This document shows, piece by piece, positions 6,228 through 13,792 of a DNA stretch of 35,605 nt; within the stretch, counting starts at the first letter, position 1, and every line of letters begins with the position of its first letter. Under the pieces are notes generated by a model. It searched no databases. It was not told the origin of the DNA and worked only from the letters and a program-made list of their open reading frames with translations. The stretch is from positions 1 through 35,605 of the forward strand of contig JAFGTC010000177.1 in the NCBI GenBank assembly GCA_016934335.1, given 5' to 3'. The translations under genes were made by a program, and so were the position numbers. The stretch is from Candidatus Omnitrophota bacterium. GTDB lineage: Bacteria; Hinthialibacterota; Hinthialibacteria; Hinthialibacterales; Hinthialibacteraceae.

Positions 6228-7706
6228 TCAGAGTCTCTTGATGCGGATGTTTCGATAGGCGACAAAGTTTCCATGATCGGTCAAGAAGATGAATCCGTTG
6301 CGGAGGCGGTATTTGAGTTCTTCGTATTTATCGAAATTGACGTCCTGCACTTTTTTGCCGTTGAGGATTACGCGCACGCGAGGGCCTTTGCACCGTACTT
6401 CGATGGAGTTCCACTGCCCTTCGGGTTTAGAGGCGTTGACGGTCGGGGCGAGCACGTCATAGATGGAGCCTGTGCTGTTTTTGTCGGGTTTTTTTCCATA
6501 ATCGCCCAGGATTTGGACTTCGAAGCCGATTTTGGAGGCGCGATTGGAGCGCGGGCAGCGTACCTGAACGCCGCTGTTTCCCCCTTTTTCAATTTTGTAT
6601 TCGTAGCGGAGGATGAAATCGTCGAAGCGGTCGATGGTGCGCATGCCGCCGCCGCCGGGCTTCCGCTGGAAAGCGCCGTCTTTGATGATGAAGCCGCCTT
6701 GACTTTTCGAGAGGGGAAGCCATCCGTTGGTGGTCTTACCGTCAAAGAGAGCGATGAAGCCTTCTTTTCTCTCTTGAGGAGATAGTACGGAGTTATCGGG
6801 CTTCCAGGGGATTTTTTCTTCGGGCGCAGCGTTCCATCCTTCCAAGGCGAAGAAATTGCGGGGAAGTCCGGTGAGGAGGTAATGGCAATCCTGGGGTTTG
6901 TTGTCGGGGGGATAGTTAATCAGAAAGACAGTCGATTTAGAGGCTGGATTTTCCGGTTGTCCGTTGACGATCTGGAGATCGGCGCCGGGAGCGGCGACGA
7001 CCAATTCGGGGGAAATTTCTTTGAAGGCCTGGGCGAGTTCCGCCGCATCCGGACCGTCGATCCAGAAGATGAATTGATTATGCCCTTTGAAATACTCGGC
7101 GACGGTCTGGACGGATTTCAGGCGGATTTCACGATCTTGTTGGGGAGCGTCGGGGCTGAAAACGCGGAGCATGCAGCCGAGTTTTATGTAGAGCATGCGG
7201 CCGATCATTTTTTGGTAGAGTTGATCGGCTTCCGGAGTGATGGCGGCGCCGTCCGGGGTTAAACCGCATAAGTCGGAGACAAGAAGGTTTCCGCCGACGT
7301 AGGAGATGCGGCTGATGGCTTCGATGAAGGCTTTGGGGGAGTTTTCGAGGTCGCAGGCTTTGGGCGTGCAAATGGATTGAATGGCGAAGGCATGGTCTTC
7401 CTGGAGCAGTCGATTGTCTTTGACGCTGAATTGGCACTCGTAGATTTTTTTCAGGAGGGCGCCGTCAGCGCCGAAGAGCATGGTCAGTTTCCGGTTGAAT
7501 GGGCCGCGCGCCTCGATGGAGTAAGCGGGTTTGTCCTGATATTTGATTTCACTGAAGCTGCGATATTTATAGGCGCCGAGTTCCTGATCGACGGCTTGCT
7601 TGATGACCGGCGGCAGGGGTTTGGGCTGGGCGGCGGCGGCGGCGTTCCAGAATTGCAGAGCGAGGGCCAAAACGAGAATTCCAAGAATTGGGTTAAGATG
7701 TTTCAC
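6228..7706 (-). CDS. Secreted DUF1080 (3-keto-disaccharide hydrolase-like) protein
   Basis: 492 residues. Start taken at a GTG (7704-7706) 12 nt after AAGGAG, giving a Sec signal peptide (hydrophobic core ILGILVLALAL, then an Ala-rich cleavage region). The frame stays open upstream, but that part shows no signal and would put the signal peptide internally. The C-terminal third (about 313-492) is a DUF1080 jelly-roll domain: FIALFDGKTTNGW, GGNSGVQVR and NSIEVRCKG motifs. Some members of this family hydrolyse 3-keto-glycosides. The N-terminal part (about 30-100) resembles PepSY-like small domains; the middle is unassigned. Likely periplasmic or extracellular carbohydrate processing. Confidence 0.8.
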   Translation of the reverse strand: MKHLNPILGILVLALALQFWNAAAAAQPKPLPPVIKQAVDQELGAYKYRSFSEIKYQDKPAYSIEARGPFNRKLTMLFGADGALLKKIYECQFSVKDNRLLQEDHAFAIQSICTPKACDLENSPKAFIEAISRISYVGGNLLVSDLCGLTPDGAAITPEADQLYQKMIGRMLYIKLGCMLRVFSPDAPQQDREIRLKSVQTVAEYFKGHNQFIFWIDGPDAAELAQAFKEISPELVVAAPGADLQIVNGQPENPASKSTVFLINYPPDNKPQDCHYLLTGLPRNFFALEGWNAAPEEKIPWKPDNSVLSPQERKEGFIALFDGKTTNGWLPLSKSQGGFIIKDGAFQRKPGGGGMRTIDRFDDFILRYEYKIEKGGNSGVQVRCPRSNRASKIGFEVQILGDYGKKPDKNSTGSIYDVLAPTVNASKPEGQWNSIEVRCKGPRVRVILNGKKVQDVNFDKYEELKYRLRNGFIFLTDHGNFVAYRNIRIKRL

Positions 7707-7848
7707 AATCGTTTCATTCTCCTTACGTAGTAAAAAGTCATAAAGAACAATTTTACCGTATCTGGGTGCAAAATAAATAGATGCGGAAGACCGGCGGCGA
7801 AATTTAGGGGAACCGGTTTTTTTTCGTATTGGCTCCATGAAAACAGGC

Positions 7849-7877
7849 TTGACCCTGTAGAAGGGGGCGGTTACAGT
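7849..7877 (+). promoter_or_regulatory. Candidate sigma-70 promoter of the moxR-like gene
   Basis: TTGACC (7849-7854) and TACAGT (7872-7877) are separated by 17 bp. Predicted transcription start is about 60 nt before the ATG at 7944. ACAGG/CCTGT arms flank the -35 and could form a small operator. Confidence 0.5.
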
Positions 7878-7943
7878 CCTTTGAGACATTTCGTTTTTTA
7901 TTTGTCATGGATTGGAACTTGGTGAAAGGAAATGTAGGCCAGG

Positions 7944-8969
7944 ATGACTATCGACTCGAGCATTCAAAAAGCGGCGGGGGATTCGGCCGCCGTGCAGTCG
8001 CTGCATGAGACGCGCGACCGGATTTTGCGGGAAATCGCCAAAGAGATCATTGGTCAGCAGACGGTTGTGGAAGAGTTGTTGACGGCATTGTTCGCCGGCG
8101 GGCATGCGCTGATTGTGGGCGTTCCCGGGTTGGCGAAAACGACGCTGATCCGGACCTTTGCGAAGATTTTGGATTTGGAGTTTCGGCGAATTCAATTTAC
8201 GCCCGATCTGATGCCGTCGGATATAACCGGCACCGAAATCCTGCAGGAGGATCGGGTTTCGGGGGAGCGGCGGTTTCGGTTTATCAAAGGGCCGTTGTTC
8301 GCCAATATCATCTTGGCCGACGAAATCAATCGGACGCCCCCCAAGACGCAGGCGGCGCTGCTGGAAGCGATGCAGGAATCGCGCGTGACGGTAAGCGGTG
8401 AGAATTATTCGTTGAAGCCGCCCTTTTTTGTCCTGGCGACGCAGAATCCCATCGAGCAAGAAGGAACCTATCCGCTGCCTGAAGCGCAGTTGGACCGCTT
8501 CATGTTTCAGATCAATATCGATTATCCGTCGGAGAAAGAAGAGATTGAGATCGTAAAGAACACCACATCGGCGTATCAGGGGGCGCCGGAGAAGGTGATC
8601 GACGGCGCTGATATTTTGAAGATTCAGGAGCTGGTGCGCAAAGTGCCCGTATCCGAGCAGGTGATTCAATACGCCGTTCGCATCGTGAAATCGACCCGCC
8701 CCGGGCATAACGGAGACGGATCGAGCGACGATGAGGTGAGTCGTTACGTATCGTGGGGGGCGGGTCCGCGCGCTTCGCAATATCTGGTGCTGGCGGGAAA
8801 GGTGAGGGCTATTTTATCCGGAAGAAATTCGGCCTCGGAGGAAGACATCCGTTCGGTGGCGCAGCCGGTTTTGCGGCACCGGATCATCACCAATTATCGG
8901 GCGGAGGCGGATAAAGTGGATGTGCATCAATTGATCGAATCGGTGGTTAAGAAAGCAACGTCTTCTTAA
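7944..8969 (+). CDS. MoxR-family AAA+ ATPase
   Basis: 341 residues, normal length for MoxR. Walker A GVPGLAKTT (59-67), Walker B IILADEINR (near 121-129), sensor 1 LATQNPIE, and the AGPRASQYL sensor-2 region are all present, so it should bind and hydrolyse ATP. MoxR ATPases act as chaperones for protein complex assembly or cofactor insertion, usually next to DUF58, von Willebrand factor A and TPR genes. None of those partners is adjacent: the gene has its own promoter and terminator between two secreted-enzyme genes, so its client is unknown. Start is the first in-frame ATG, with a GAAAGGA ribosome-binding site at rather long spacing. Confidence 0.92.
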   Translation: MTIDSSIQKAAGDSAAVQSLHETRDRILREIAKEIIGQQTVVEELLTALFAGGHALIVGVPGLAKTTLIRTFAKILDLEFRRIQFTPDLMPSDITGTEILQEDRVSGERRFRFIKGPLFANIILADEINRTPPKTQAALLEAMQESRVTVSGENYSLKPPFFVLATQNPIEQEGTYPLPEAQLDRFMFQINIDYPSEKEEIEIVKNTTSAYQGAPEKVIDGADILKIQELVRKVPVSEQVIQYAVRIVKSTRPGHNGDGSSDDEVSRYVSWGAGPRASQYLVLAGKVRAILSGRNSASEEDIRSVAQPVLRHRIITNYRAEADKVDVHQLIESVVKKATSS

Positions 8970-9005
8970 TCGCCTGAGCGCAATTGATGGTTCATAGAAA
9001 ATAAA

Positions 9006-9039
9006 AAAGGCCGCGTTATCAAAGCGCGGCCTTTCGTTT
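9006..9039 (+). terminator. Intrinsic terminator of the moxR-like gene
   Basis: A perfect 10-bp stem, AAAGGCCGCG (9006-9015) with CGCGGCCTTT (9025-9034), closes a 9-nt loop and is followed by CGTTTA. Located 36 bp after the stop codon. Confidence 0.88.
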
Positions 9040-9111
9040 AGTATTGCCGGGGAGTGATAACTGTGGAAAATGGATGTAACAATAATCTGAAATTGTGATG
9101 GGAGAAACAGA

Positions 9112-10737
9112 ATGAGATATGCTGCGCGATTTTCGAAAGTCGCTGTTTGGGCGCTTCTGGCTATCGTCTTGAATGCAGGCGCCGTTTGCGGCGCTTTCGC
9201 CGTTGAGAGCAAGCCTTTTTATTCCGCGGCGGATTTCGGCGCAAAGGGCGATGGAAAGACGATGGATACGAAGGCCATCCAGGCGGCTGTTGATGCGGCT
9301 TCCCAGGCCGGCGGCGGAACGGTGGCGCTGCCGGCGGGAACGTATCTGAGCGGGACAATATTTTTGAAAAGTCGCATTCATTTATATCTGGCGCCGGGCG
9401 CGACCTTGCTGGGCAGCCGAAATCAAGACGATTATCCGGAGACGATTCCACAAATTCGCTCGTATACCGATAACTATGTGAAGCAGAGTTTGATTTTCGG
9501 AGAAAATCTGGTGGATGTCTCGATTACGGGTCAAGGCGTCATCGACGGGCAGGGCGAGGCGTTTCGATGGAAAGAATACATCGGGAGGCCCTATATCATC
9601 CGCCTGATTTCCTGTGAGAAAATCTTGATCGAGGGAATCATGCTGACCAATTCGGCGATGTGGATGCAGCACTATCTGGCCTGCGAAGATGTGACGATAC
9701 GGGGCGTTCGGGTCTTCAATCATGTTACGTACAACAACGATGGATTGGATATCGACAGCTGCCGGAATGTGCGGATTTCCGATTGCGCCTTCGATTCGGA
9801 CGACGATGCGCTCTGTCTGAAAAGCACGACCGGCAAGCCGTGCGAGGATGTAGTCATCACCAATTGCGTGTTGAGCAGCCATTGCAACGCCTTCAAGATG
9901 GGGACGGAAAGCAACGGCGGATTCAAGAACATTACGTTATCGAATTGCGCGATCCATTCGCCGAGGGATTCGGAAAGCCAATACGGGATGAAGAGGGGAA
10001 TATCGGGCATTTCTCTGGAGATCGTCGACGGGGGGATCATGGACGGCGTCTCGATTTCCAATATCAGCATGCAAGGCGTATCCGTTCCCATTTTTATTCG
10101 GTTGGGGAACCGGGCGCGCCCATTCGAGAAGGACGGCCCGATTCCCGGCGTCGGCGTGTTGCAGAATGTTCATATCAGTCATGTTATCGCGACGGGAGTT
10201 TCCAATATCGGATGTTCGATAACGGGGCAGCCGGAGCGATTCGTCAAGAATGTTTGTCTGCAGGATATCCAGATTGAATATGAAGGAGGCGGGACGATGG
10301 AGGAGGCGCAGAAAAGCGTCCTGCTCAAACCGAATTCGTATCCGGAAGCCACCATGTTCGGCGTACTGCCTGCTTATGGATTTTACTGCCGGTATGTGGA
10401 AGGATTGTCTCTCCGGCAGATTCAGGTTGGGTGGAAAGAGGAAGACGTCCGGTCGGCTTTGTTGTGCGAGAAAATGAAAGATCTTGTCATAGAGGGATTG
10501 CAAGGCGCCGGCGTTCTCAAGGGCTATGCAACGGTTGATCTTAACCATGTTCAGGATGTCATGATTTATGGATGCCGCGTTCCGGCGCCGGCGGATCTTT
10601 TTCTCCGGATGCGCGGCGAGACGGAGAATGTCAGTTTGACGGCCAATGATCTTCGACAAGCGCAAACGCGCTATGAATTCGAGTCGGATAAAATCAAAGA
10701 AAGCTTTTTTGAAAGCGCCAATCGATATGCGAATTAA
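9112..10737 (+). CDS. Secreted glycoside hydrolase family 28 (polygalacturonase-like)
   Basis: 541 residues: Sec signal peptide (about 1-30), the typical N-terminal block FYSAADFGAKGDGKTMDTKA, then a right-handed beta-helix. Catalytic aspartates fit GH28: NNDG (208-211, D210) and SDDDAL (D231, D232), and H257 in SSHCNAFKMGTESNGGF, the variant common in bacterial GH28. The fungal RIK motif is not seen. Members cleave galacturonan or rhamnogalacturonan linkages or remove terminal sugars; the substrate cannot be fixed here. Start supported by GGGAG upstream. It is monocistronic, with a terminator before it and one 144 bp after it. Confidence 0.9.
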   Translation: MRYAARFSKVAVWALLAIVLNAGAVCGAFAVESKPFYSAADFGAKGDGKTMDTKAIQAAVDAASQAGGGTVALPAGTYLSGTIFLKSRIHLYLAPGATLLGSRNQDDYPETIPQIRSYTDNYVKQSLIFGENLVDVSITGQGVIDGQGEAFRWKEYIGRPYIIRLISCEKILIEGIMLTNSAMWMQHYLACEDVTIRGVRVFNHVTYNNDGLDIDSCRNVRISDCAFDSDDDALCLKSTTGKPCEDVVITNCVLSSHCNAFKMGTESNGGFKNITLSNCAIHSPRDSESQYGMKRGISGISLEIVDGGIMDGVSISNISMQGVSVPIFIRLGNRARPFEKDGPIPGVGVLQNVHISHVIATGVSNIGCSITGQPERFVKNVCLQDIQIEYEGGGTMEEAQKSVLLKPNSYPEATMFGVLPAYGFYCRYVEGLSLRQIQVGWKEEDVRSALLCEKMKDLVIEGLQGAGVLKGYATVDLNHVQDVMIYGCRVPAPADLFLRMRGETENVSLTANDLRQAQTRYEFESDKIKESFFESANRYAN

Positions 10738-10742
10738 CGTCA

Positions 10743-10761
10743 TGTAAGGTCTTCCCTTACG
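10743..10761. promoter_or_regulatory. Fourth 19-bp palindromic box, downstream of the GH28 gene
   Basis: TGTAAGG-TCTTC-CCTTACG matches 13 of 14 half-site positions of the boxes at the TadG-like genes. It starts 5 bp after the GH28 stop codon and 268 bp before the ceramidase-like start. No CTATT element is found at the 19-nt spacing. It may be a regulatory site of the downstream operon or simply a 3'-UTR hairpin. Confidence 0.4.
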
Positions 10762-10787
10762 AATAAACAGGAATTTCCCGATAGGTG

Positions 10788-10828
10788 TTGAAAGACCTTC
10801 AGCAATAATGATGAACAGAGTCTTTCAA
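10788..10828. other. Inverted repeat in the GH28 3' region
   Basis: TTGAAAGAC (10788-10796) and GTCTTTCAA (10820-10828) are perfect 9-bp arms around a 23-nt loop, with no T-run. Role unknown. Confidence 0.35.
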
Positions 10829-10880
10829 TACCCTGGATGTTGAAGCCGCGTTCATTGTTGGTTCATGTTCTCTTTTGCAG

Positions 10881-10908
10881 CCCCTGTTGTTGACGACAGG
10901 GGTTTTTT
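10881..10908 (+). terminator. Intrinsic terminator of the GH28 gene
   Basis: CCCCTGTTGT pairs with ACGACAGGGG (effective stem about 8 bp with a small loop), followed directly by six T residues. Confidence 0.8.
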
Positions 10909-10941
10909 CATCGGCGAGGCCTGTATTCTTGATATTTGATG

Positions 10942-10964
10942 CGTTCTCATTAACAATGAGAACG
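10942..10964. promoter_or_regulatory. Perfect 23-bp palindrome upstream of the ceramidase-like operon
   Basis: CGTTCTCATT-AAC-AATGAGAACG: perfect 10-bp arms with a 3-bp centre, 46 bp before the start codon. A -35-like TTGATA (10929-10934) lies 16 bp before TAACAA (10951-10956), inside the palindrome, so a repressor bound here would cover the -10. This fits an operator; the regulator is not in the window. Confidence 0.55.
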
Positions 10965-11010
10965 ATGATTTCGTTATTGGAAAGATTTTCGAATTGCCGA
11001 GGAGGATGTC

Positions 11011-12378
11011 ATGAAAGTGGGAGCAAAAACACGCTTTGTTTTATGGATGATAGGCATTGGACTCTTGGCGGCTTATCCCGTTTTTGCCGAGGCCGAGCAT
11101 CAAGCCGGCGTCGCGAAAGTCTGCATCACGCCGGAAGGAAGCATCTGGATGTCCGGCTACGCCGCCCGCGATAAGCCGTCGGATGGGAAACTGCACGACC
11201 TTTATGCCAAGGCGCTGGCGTTAAAAGATGAAGAGGGGAACTGCATTGTTTTATTGACGACGGATCTGATCGGGCTTTCCAAGGAGATCAGCGGGCGCGT
11301 CGCCGGCCGAGTGAAGGAGAAAACCGGTTTGGATCGCTCCGCGCTTATGCTGACGTCGTCGCATACGCACAGCGGGCCGGTGCTGCGCAGCAATCTGGAA
11401 ACCATGTACGACTTGCCGGAAGAACAGTGGGATCGTATTACCGCCTATACGCAGAAATTGGAAGATCAACTGGTGGAAGTGATTTGCGATGCGGTGGAGA
11501 ACCTGGGGCCGGCGGAGATCTATCGCGGCTGCGGATCCGCCGGATTCGCCGTCAATCGGCGCCAATATACGCTGGGCGGGGTGGTCATCGGCGTGAATCC
11601 CATCGGGCCGGTCGATCATGACGTCCCCGTGTTGAAAGTGGAGAACGGGCAGGGCGAGATCATCGCGATCGTATTCGGGTACGCCTGCCATAACACAACC
11701 TTGAGCGTGTATCAAATCAACGGGGATTACGCCGGATTTGCTCAGGCTTATCTGGAAGAAAGCCGGCCCAATGCGGCGGCGATGTTTTTCATCGGATGCG
11801 GAGCGGACGCCAATCCCAATCCCCGGCGCGAGATCGAACACGCCAAAGCGCACGGCCGGGAATTGAGCGCGGCGGTGGAAAAAGTGCTGCGCGAACCTAT
11901 GGAGAAGGTGAAGGGCTCGATTCAATGCGAGTTTCGCACGGTCGATCTGCCCTTGACGCCGGCGCCCACGCGAGAACAGTTGGAAGAACAGGCCCAAGAT
12001 CAAAACGTCTATATCCAGCGGCGCGCGCAAAGTTTGCTGGATCAATTCGAGAAGCAAGGGAGTTTGCCGGAATCGTATCCTTACGTCATCCAAGCCTGGC
12101 AGATCGGGGATGATTTTCTGTGGCTGGGGCTCGCCGGCGAAGTGGTGGTGGATTATGCGTTGTTGTTCAAGCATCTATACGGCCGAGGCAACACGTGGGT
12201 GACCGGCTATGCGAACGATGTGTTCGCTTATGTTCCCTCGCTGCGGGTTTTGCGCGAAGGGGGATATGAATCGGATACATCGATGATTTATTACGGGCTG
12301 TACGGCCCATGGAGAACGGATGTGGAAAAGGTGATTGTCTCGACCGTGCAGAGCATGATTGAGGATATGCAATCCTAA
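11011..12378 (+). CDS. Neutral/alkaline ceramidase N-terminal domain protein, secreted
   Basis: 455 residues. A signal peptide (about 1-26) precedes a neutral/alkaline non-lysosomal ceramidase N-terminal domain. The zinc-ligand region SSHTHSGP (H118, H120) and the second histidine in ACHNTT (H227) are present. Family members use zinc to hydrolyse the amide bond of ceramides. True ceramidases are considerably longer and carry a C-terminal Ig-like domain, which is missing here. Such short versions are frequent beside carbohydrate-degrading genes in Planctomycetes-like genomes, so ceramide may not be the substrate. GGAGG precedes the ATG. It forms an operon with the beta-helix protein 38 bp downstream and is preceded by a strong palindrome. 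Confidence 0.85.
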   Translation: MKVGAKTRFVLWMIGIGLLAAYPVFAEAEHQAGVAKVCITPEGSIWMSGYAARDKPSDGKLHDLYAKALALKDEEGNCIVLLTTDLIGLSKEISGRVAGRVKEKTGLDRSALMLTSSHTHSGPVLRSNLETMYDLPEEQWDRITAYTQKLEDQLVEVICDAVENLGPAEIYRGCGSAGFAVNRRQYTLGGVVIGVNPIGPVDHDVPVLKVENGQGEIIAIVFGYACHNTTLSVYQINGDYAGFAQAYLEESRPNAAAMFFIGCGADANPNPRREIEHAKAHGRELSAAVEKVLREPMEKVKGSIQCEFRTVDLPLTPAPTREQLEEQAQDQNVYIQRRAQSLLDQFEKQGSLPESYPYVIQAWQIGDDFLWLGLAGEVVVDYALLFKHLYGRGNTWVTGYANDVFAYVPSLRVLREGGYESDTSMIYYGLYGPWRTDVEKVIVSTVQSMIEDMQS

Positions 12379-12416
12379 GAGTTTCAAAATCGATTCTAAA
12401 GATGGGGAGAAATATG

Positions 12417-13751
12417 ATGTCCCAAACGAGGCTTTTACCCATATTAACGGTATGTTTCTTGATGATTGGCGGAGCTGTGCAATCCCAGACGCCGCCGATT
12501 GACTATTCGCCGAAGGCGGATGAACAGCAGCTGCCGAAGAAGATGCACTCGGCCATGGAGGAGTCGCCGGTCATCAAAGTCGGTCAGAAGGACGGCGATT
12601 TGATCGGCCGCGACAATCGTGCGCTGCAGGCGGCGGTGGATTATATAGCGGGATTGGGCGGCGGCGTGGTGGAAATCGGGGAAGGCATTTACGCCATGCG
12701 CGATTCGCTTCACCTGCGATCGAACGTCATTATCCGGGGCGTCGAAGGCAAAACTGTGCTGAGAAAATCGTCATGCGCATCTTCGCTTCTGGCGATCGAC
12801 GGCGATTACGGGGAAGAGCAGATCACGCTGCAGAATCCCGAGGGCTTCGATGTGGGCTGCGGGGCGGCGGTGTGGGATGACGATGCCGGCGGATTTCACG
12901 TCGTTGTCGCGCGCATTACCGGAAAAAGGGGAAATACGGTTTCAATAAGCAAGCCGCTTGGTTCGGACTACATGATTCATCGAAACGCGAAGGCGGCGAC
13001 GATTTTTCCGGTGGTCAGCGGCTACGACGTCGAAGGCGCTCGAGTCGAGAATTTAGTGATCGATGGAAACAAGGAAGAGAACGAGCCTCTGGGCGGCTGC
13101 CGGGGTGCGGGCATTTTTTTGTACCGGGGATTCGGAACGGTCATTCAAAACTGCCATGTCAAGAATTACAACGGCGACGGGATCAGTTTTCAACAATCCA
13201 ACGATGTTCAGGTAATTGACTGCATCAGCGAAAACAATGCGCAGCTGGGCTTTCATCCCGGCAGCGGATCGCAGCGTCCGGTCGTTAAAAACTGCATCGC
13301 CCGGGGCAATGGAGCGGACGGCTTGTTTTTATGCTGGCGGGTGCGGCATGGATTGTTCGAGAACAATCTGTTGGAAGAGAACGGGCGGTTTGGCATTTCG
13401 ATCGGCCACAAGGACAGCGACAATCTGCTCCGCAAAAACCAGGTCCGTTTGAATAAGCAGGACGGCGTCTTCTTCCGGAATGAAACGCTGGGCATGGCGG
13501 GGCATCGGAATCGTCTGGAGGATAACATCATTGAGAACAACGGAACCGGCGGAGAAGGCGCCGGCATCCGCATTCGAGGCGAGACGAATGGAACAGTGAT
13601 CATCAACAACATGATCCGTGACACGCGCCCGCCGGAGCGGCAGACGCAGACGACGGGCATACGCATCGAAGAGAAGGCGGGCGATGTGCTGATCGAAAAT
13701 AATAGGAATGAATCCAAAGAGAAAGTGATCGATTTGCGTAAAAAAGACTGA
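12417..13751 (+). CDS. Secreted right-handed parallel beta-helix protein (pectate lyase-like)
   Basis: 444 residues from the preferred start. Of two consecutive ATGs, 12417 lies 7 nt after GGGGAG; an earlier in-frame ATG at 12402 contains that ribosome-binding site and is unlikely. A signal peptide is followed by LQAAVDYIAGLGGGVVEIGEG, the usual entrance to a pectin-lyase fold, and then by repeated short turns (NGDGISFQ, NGADGLFL, NGRFGISIG, KQDGVFF) characteristic of beta-helix repeats. Possible polysaccharide lyase, hydrolase or epimerase; catalytic residues cannot be assigned. Cotranscribed with the ceramidase-like gene and convergent with the hydrolase at 13793. Confidence 0.8.
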   Translation: MSQTRLLPILTVCFLMIGGAVQSQTPPIDYSPKADEQQLPKKMHSAMEESPVIKVGQKDGDLIGRDNRALQAAVDYIAGLGGGVVEIGEGIYAMRDSLHLRSNVIIRGVEGKTVLRKSSCASSLLAIDGDYGEEQITLQNPEGFDVGCGAAVWDDDAGGFHVVVARITGKRGNTVSISKPLGSDYMIHRNAKAATIFPVVSGYDVEGARVENLVIDGNKEENEPLGGCRGAGIFLYRGFGTVIQNCHVKNYNGDGISFQQSNDVQVIDCISENNAQLGFHPGSGSQRPVVKNCIARGNGADGLFLCWRVRHGLFENNLLEENGRFGISIGHKDSDNLLRKNQVRLNKQDGVFFRNETLGMAGHRNRLEDNIIENNGTGGEGAGIRIRGETNGTVIINNMIRDTRPPERQTQTTGIRIEEKAGDVLIENNRNESKEKVIDLRKKD

Positions 13752-13792
13752 CTCAATCAACTTTCTCTTACGCGGCGCACGCGATTATCACG

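Noticed and set aside
7790..7824. Terminator-like hairpin ACCGG/CCGGT followed by eight T residues in the DUF1080/moxR divergent region
   Set aside because: The stem is only 5 bp with an 18-nt loop, and no plus-strand gene precedes it; it may be chance.
7855..7876. TGTA-N12-TACA dyad near the moxR promoter resembling the TadG-associated box
   Set aside because: Spacing is one base longer than the TGTA-N11-TACA of the true boxes and the GG/CC half-site bases do not match.
7905..8780. 291-codon open frame on the minus strand opposite the moxR-like gene
   Set aside because: Antisense to conserved AAA+ motifs; Arg/Leu/His-rich with no domain.
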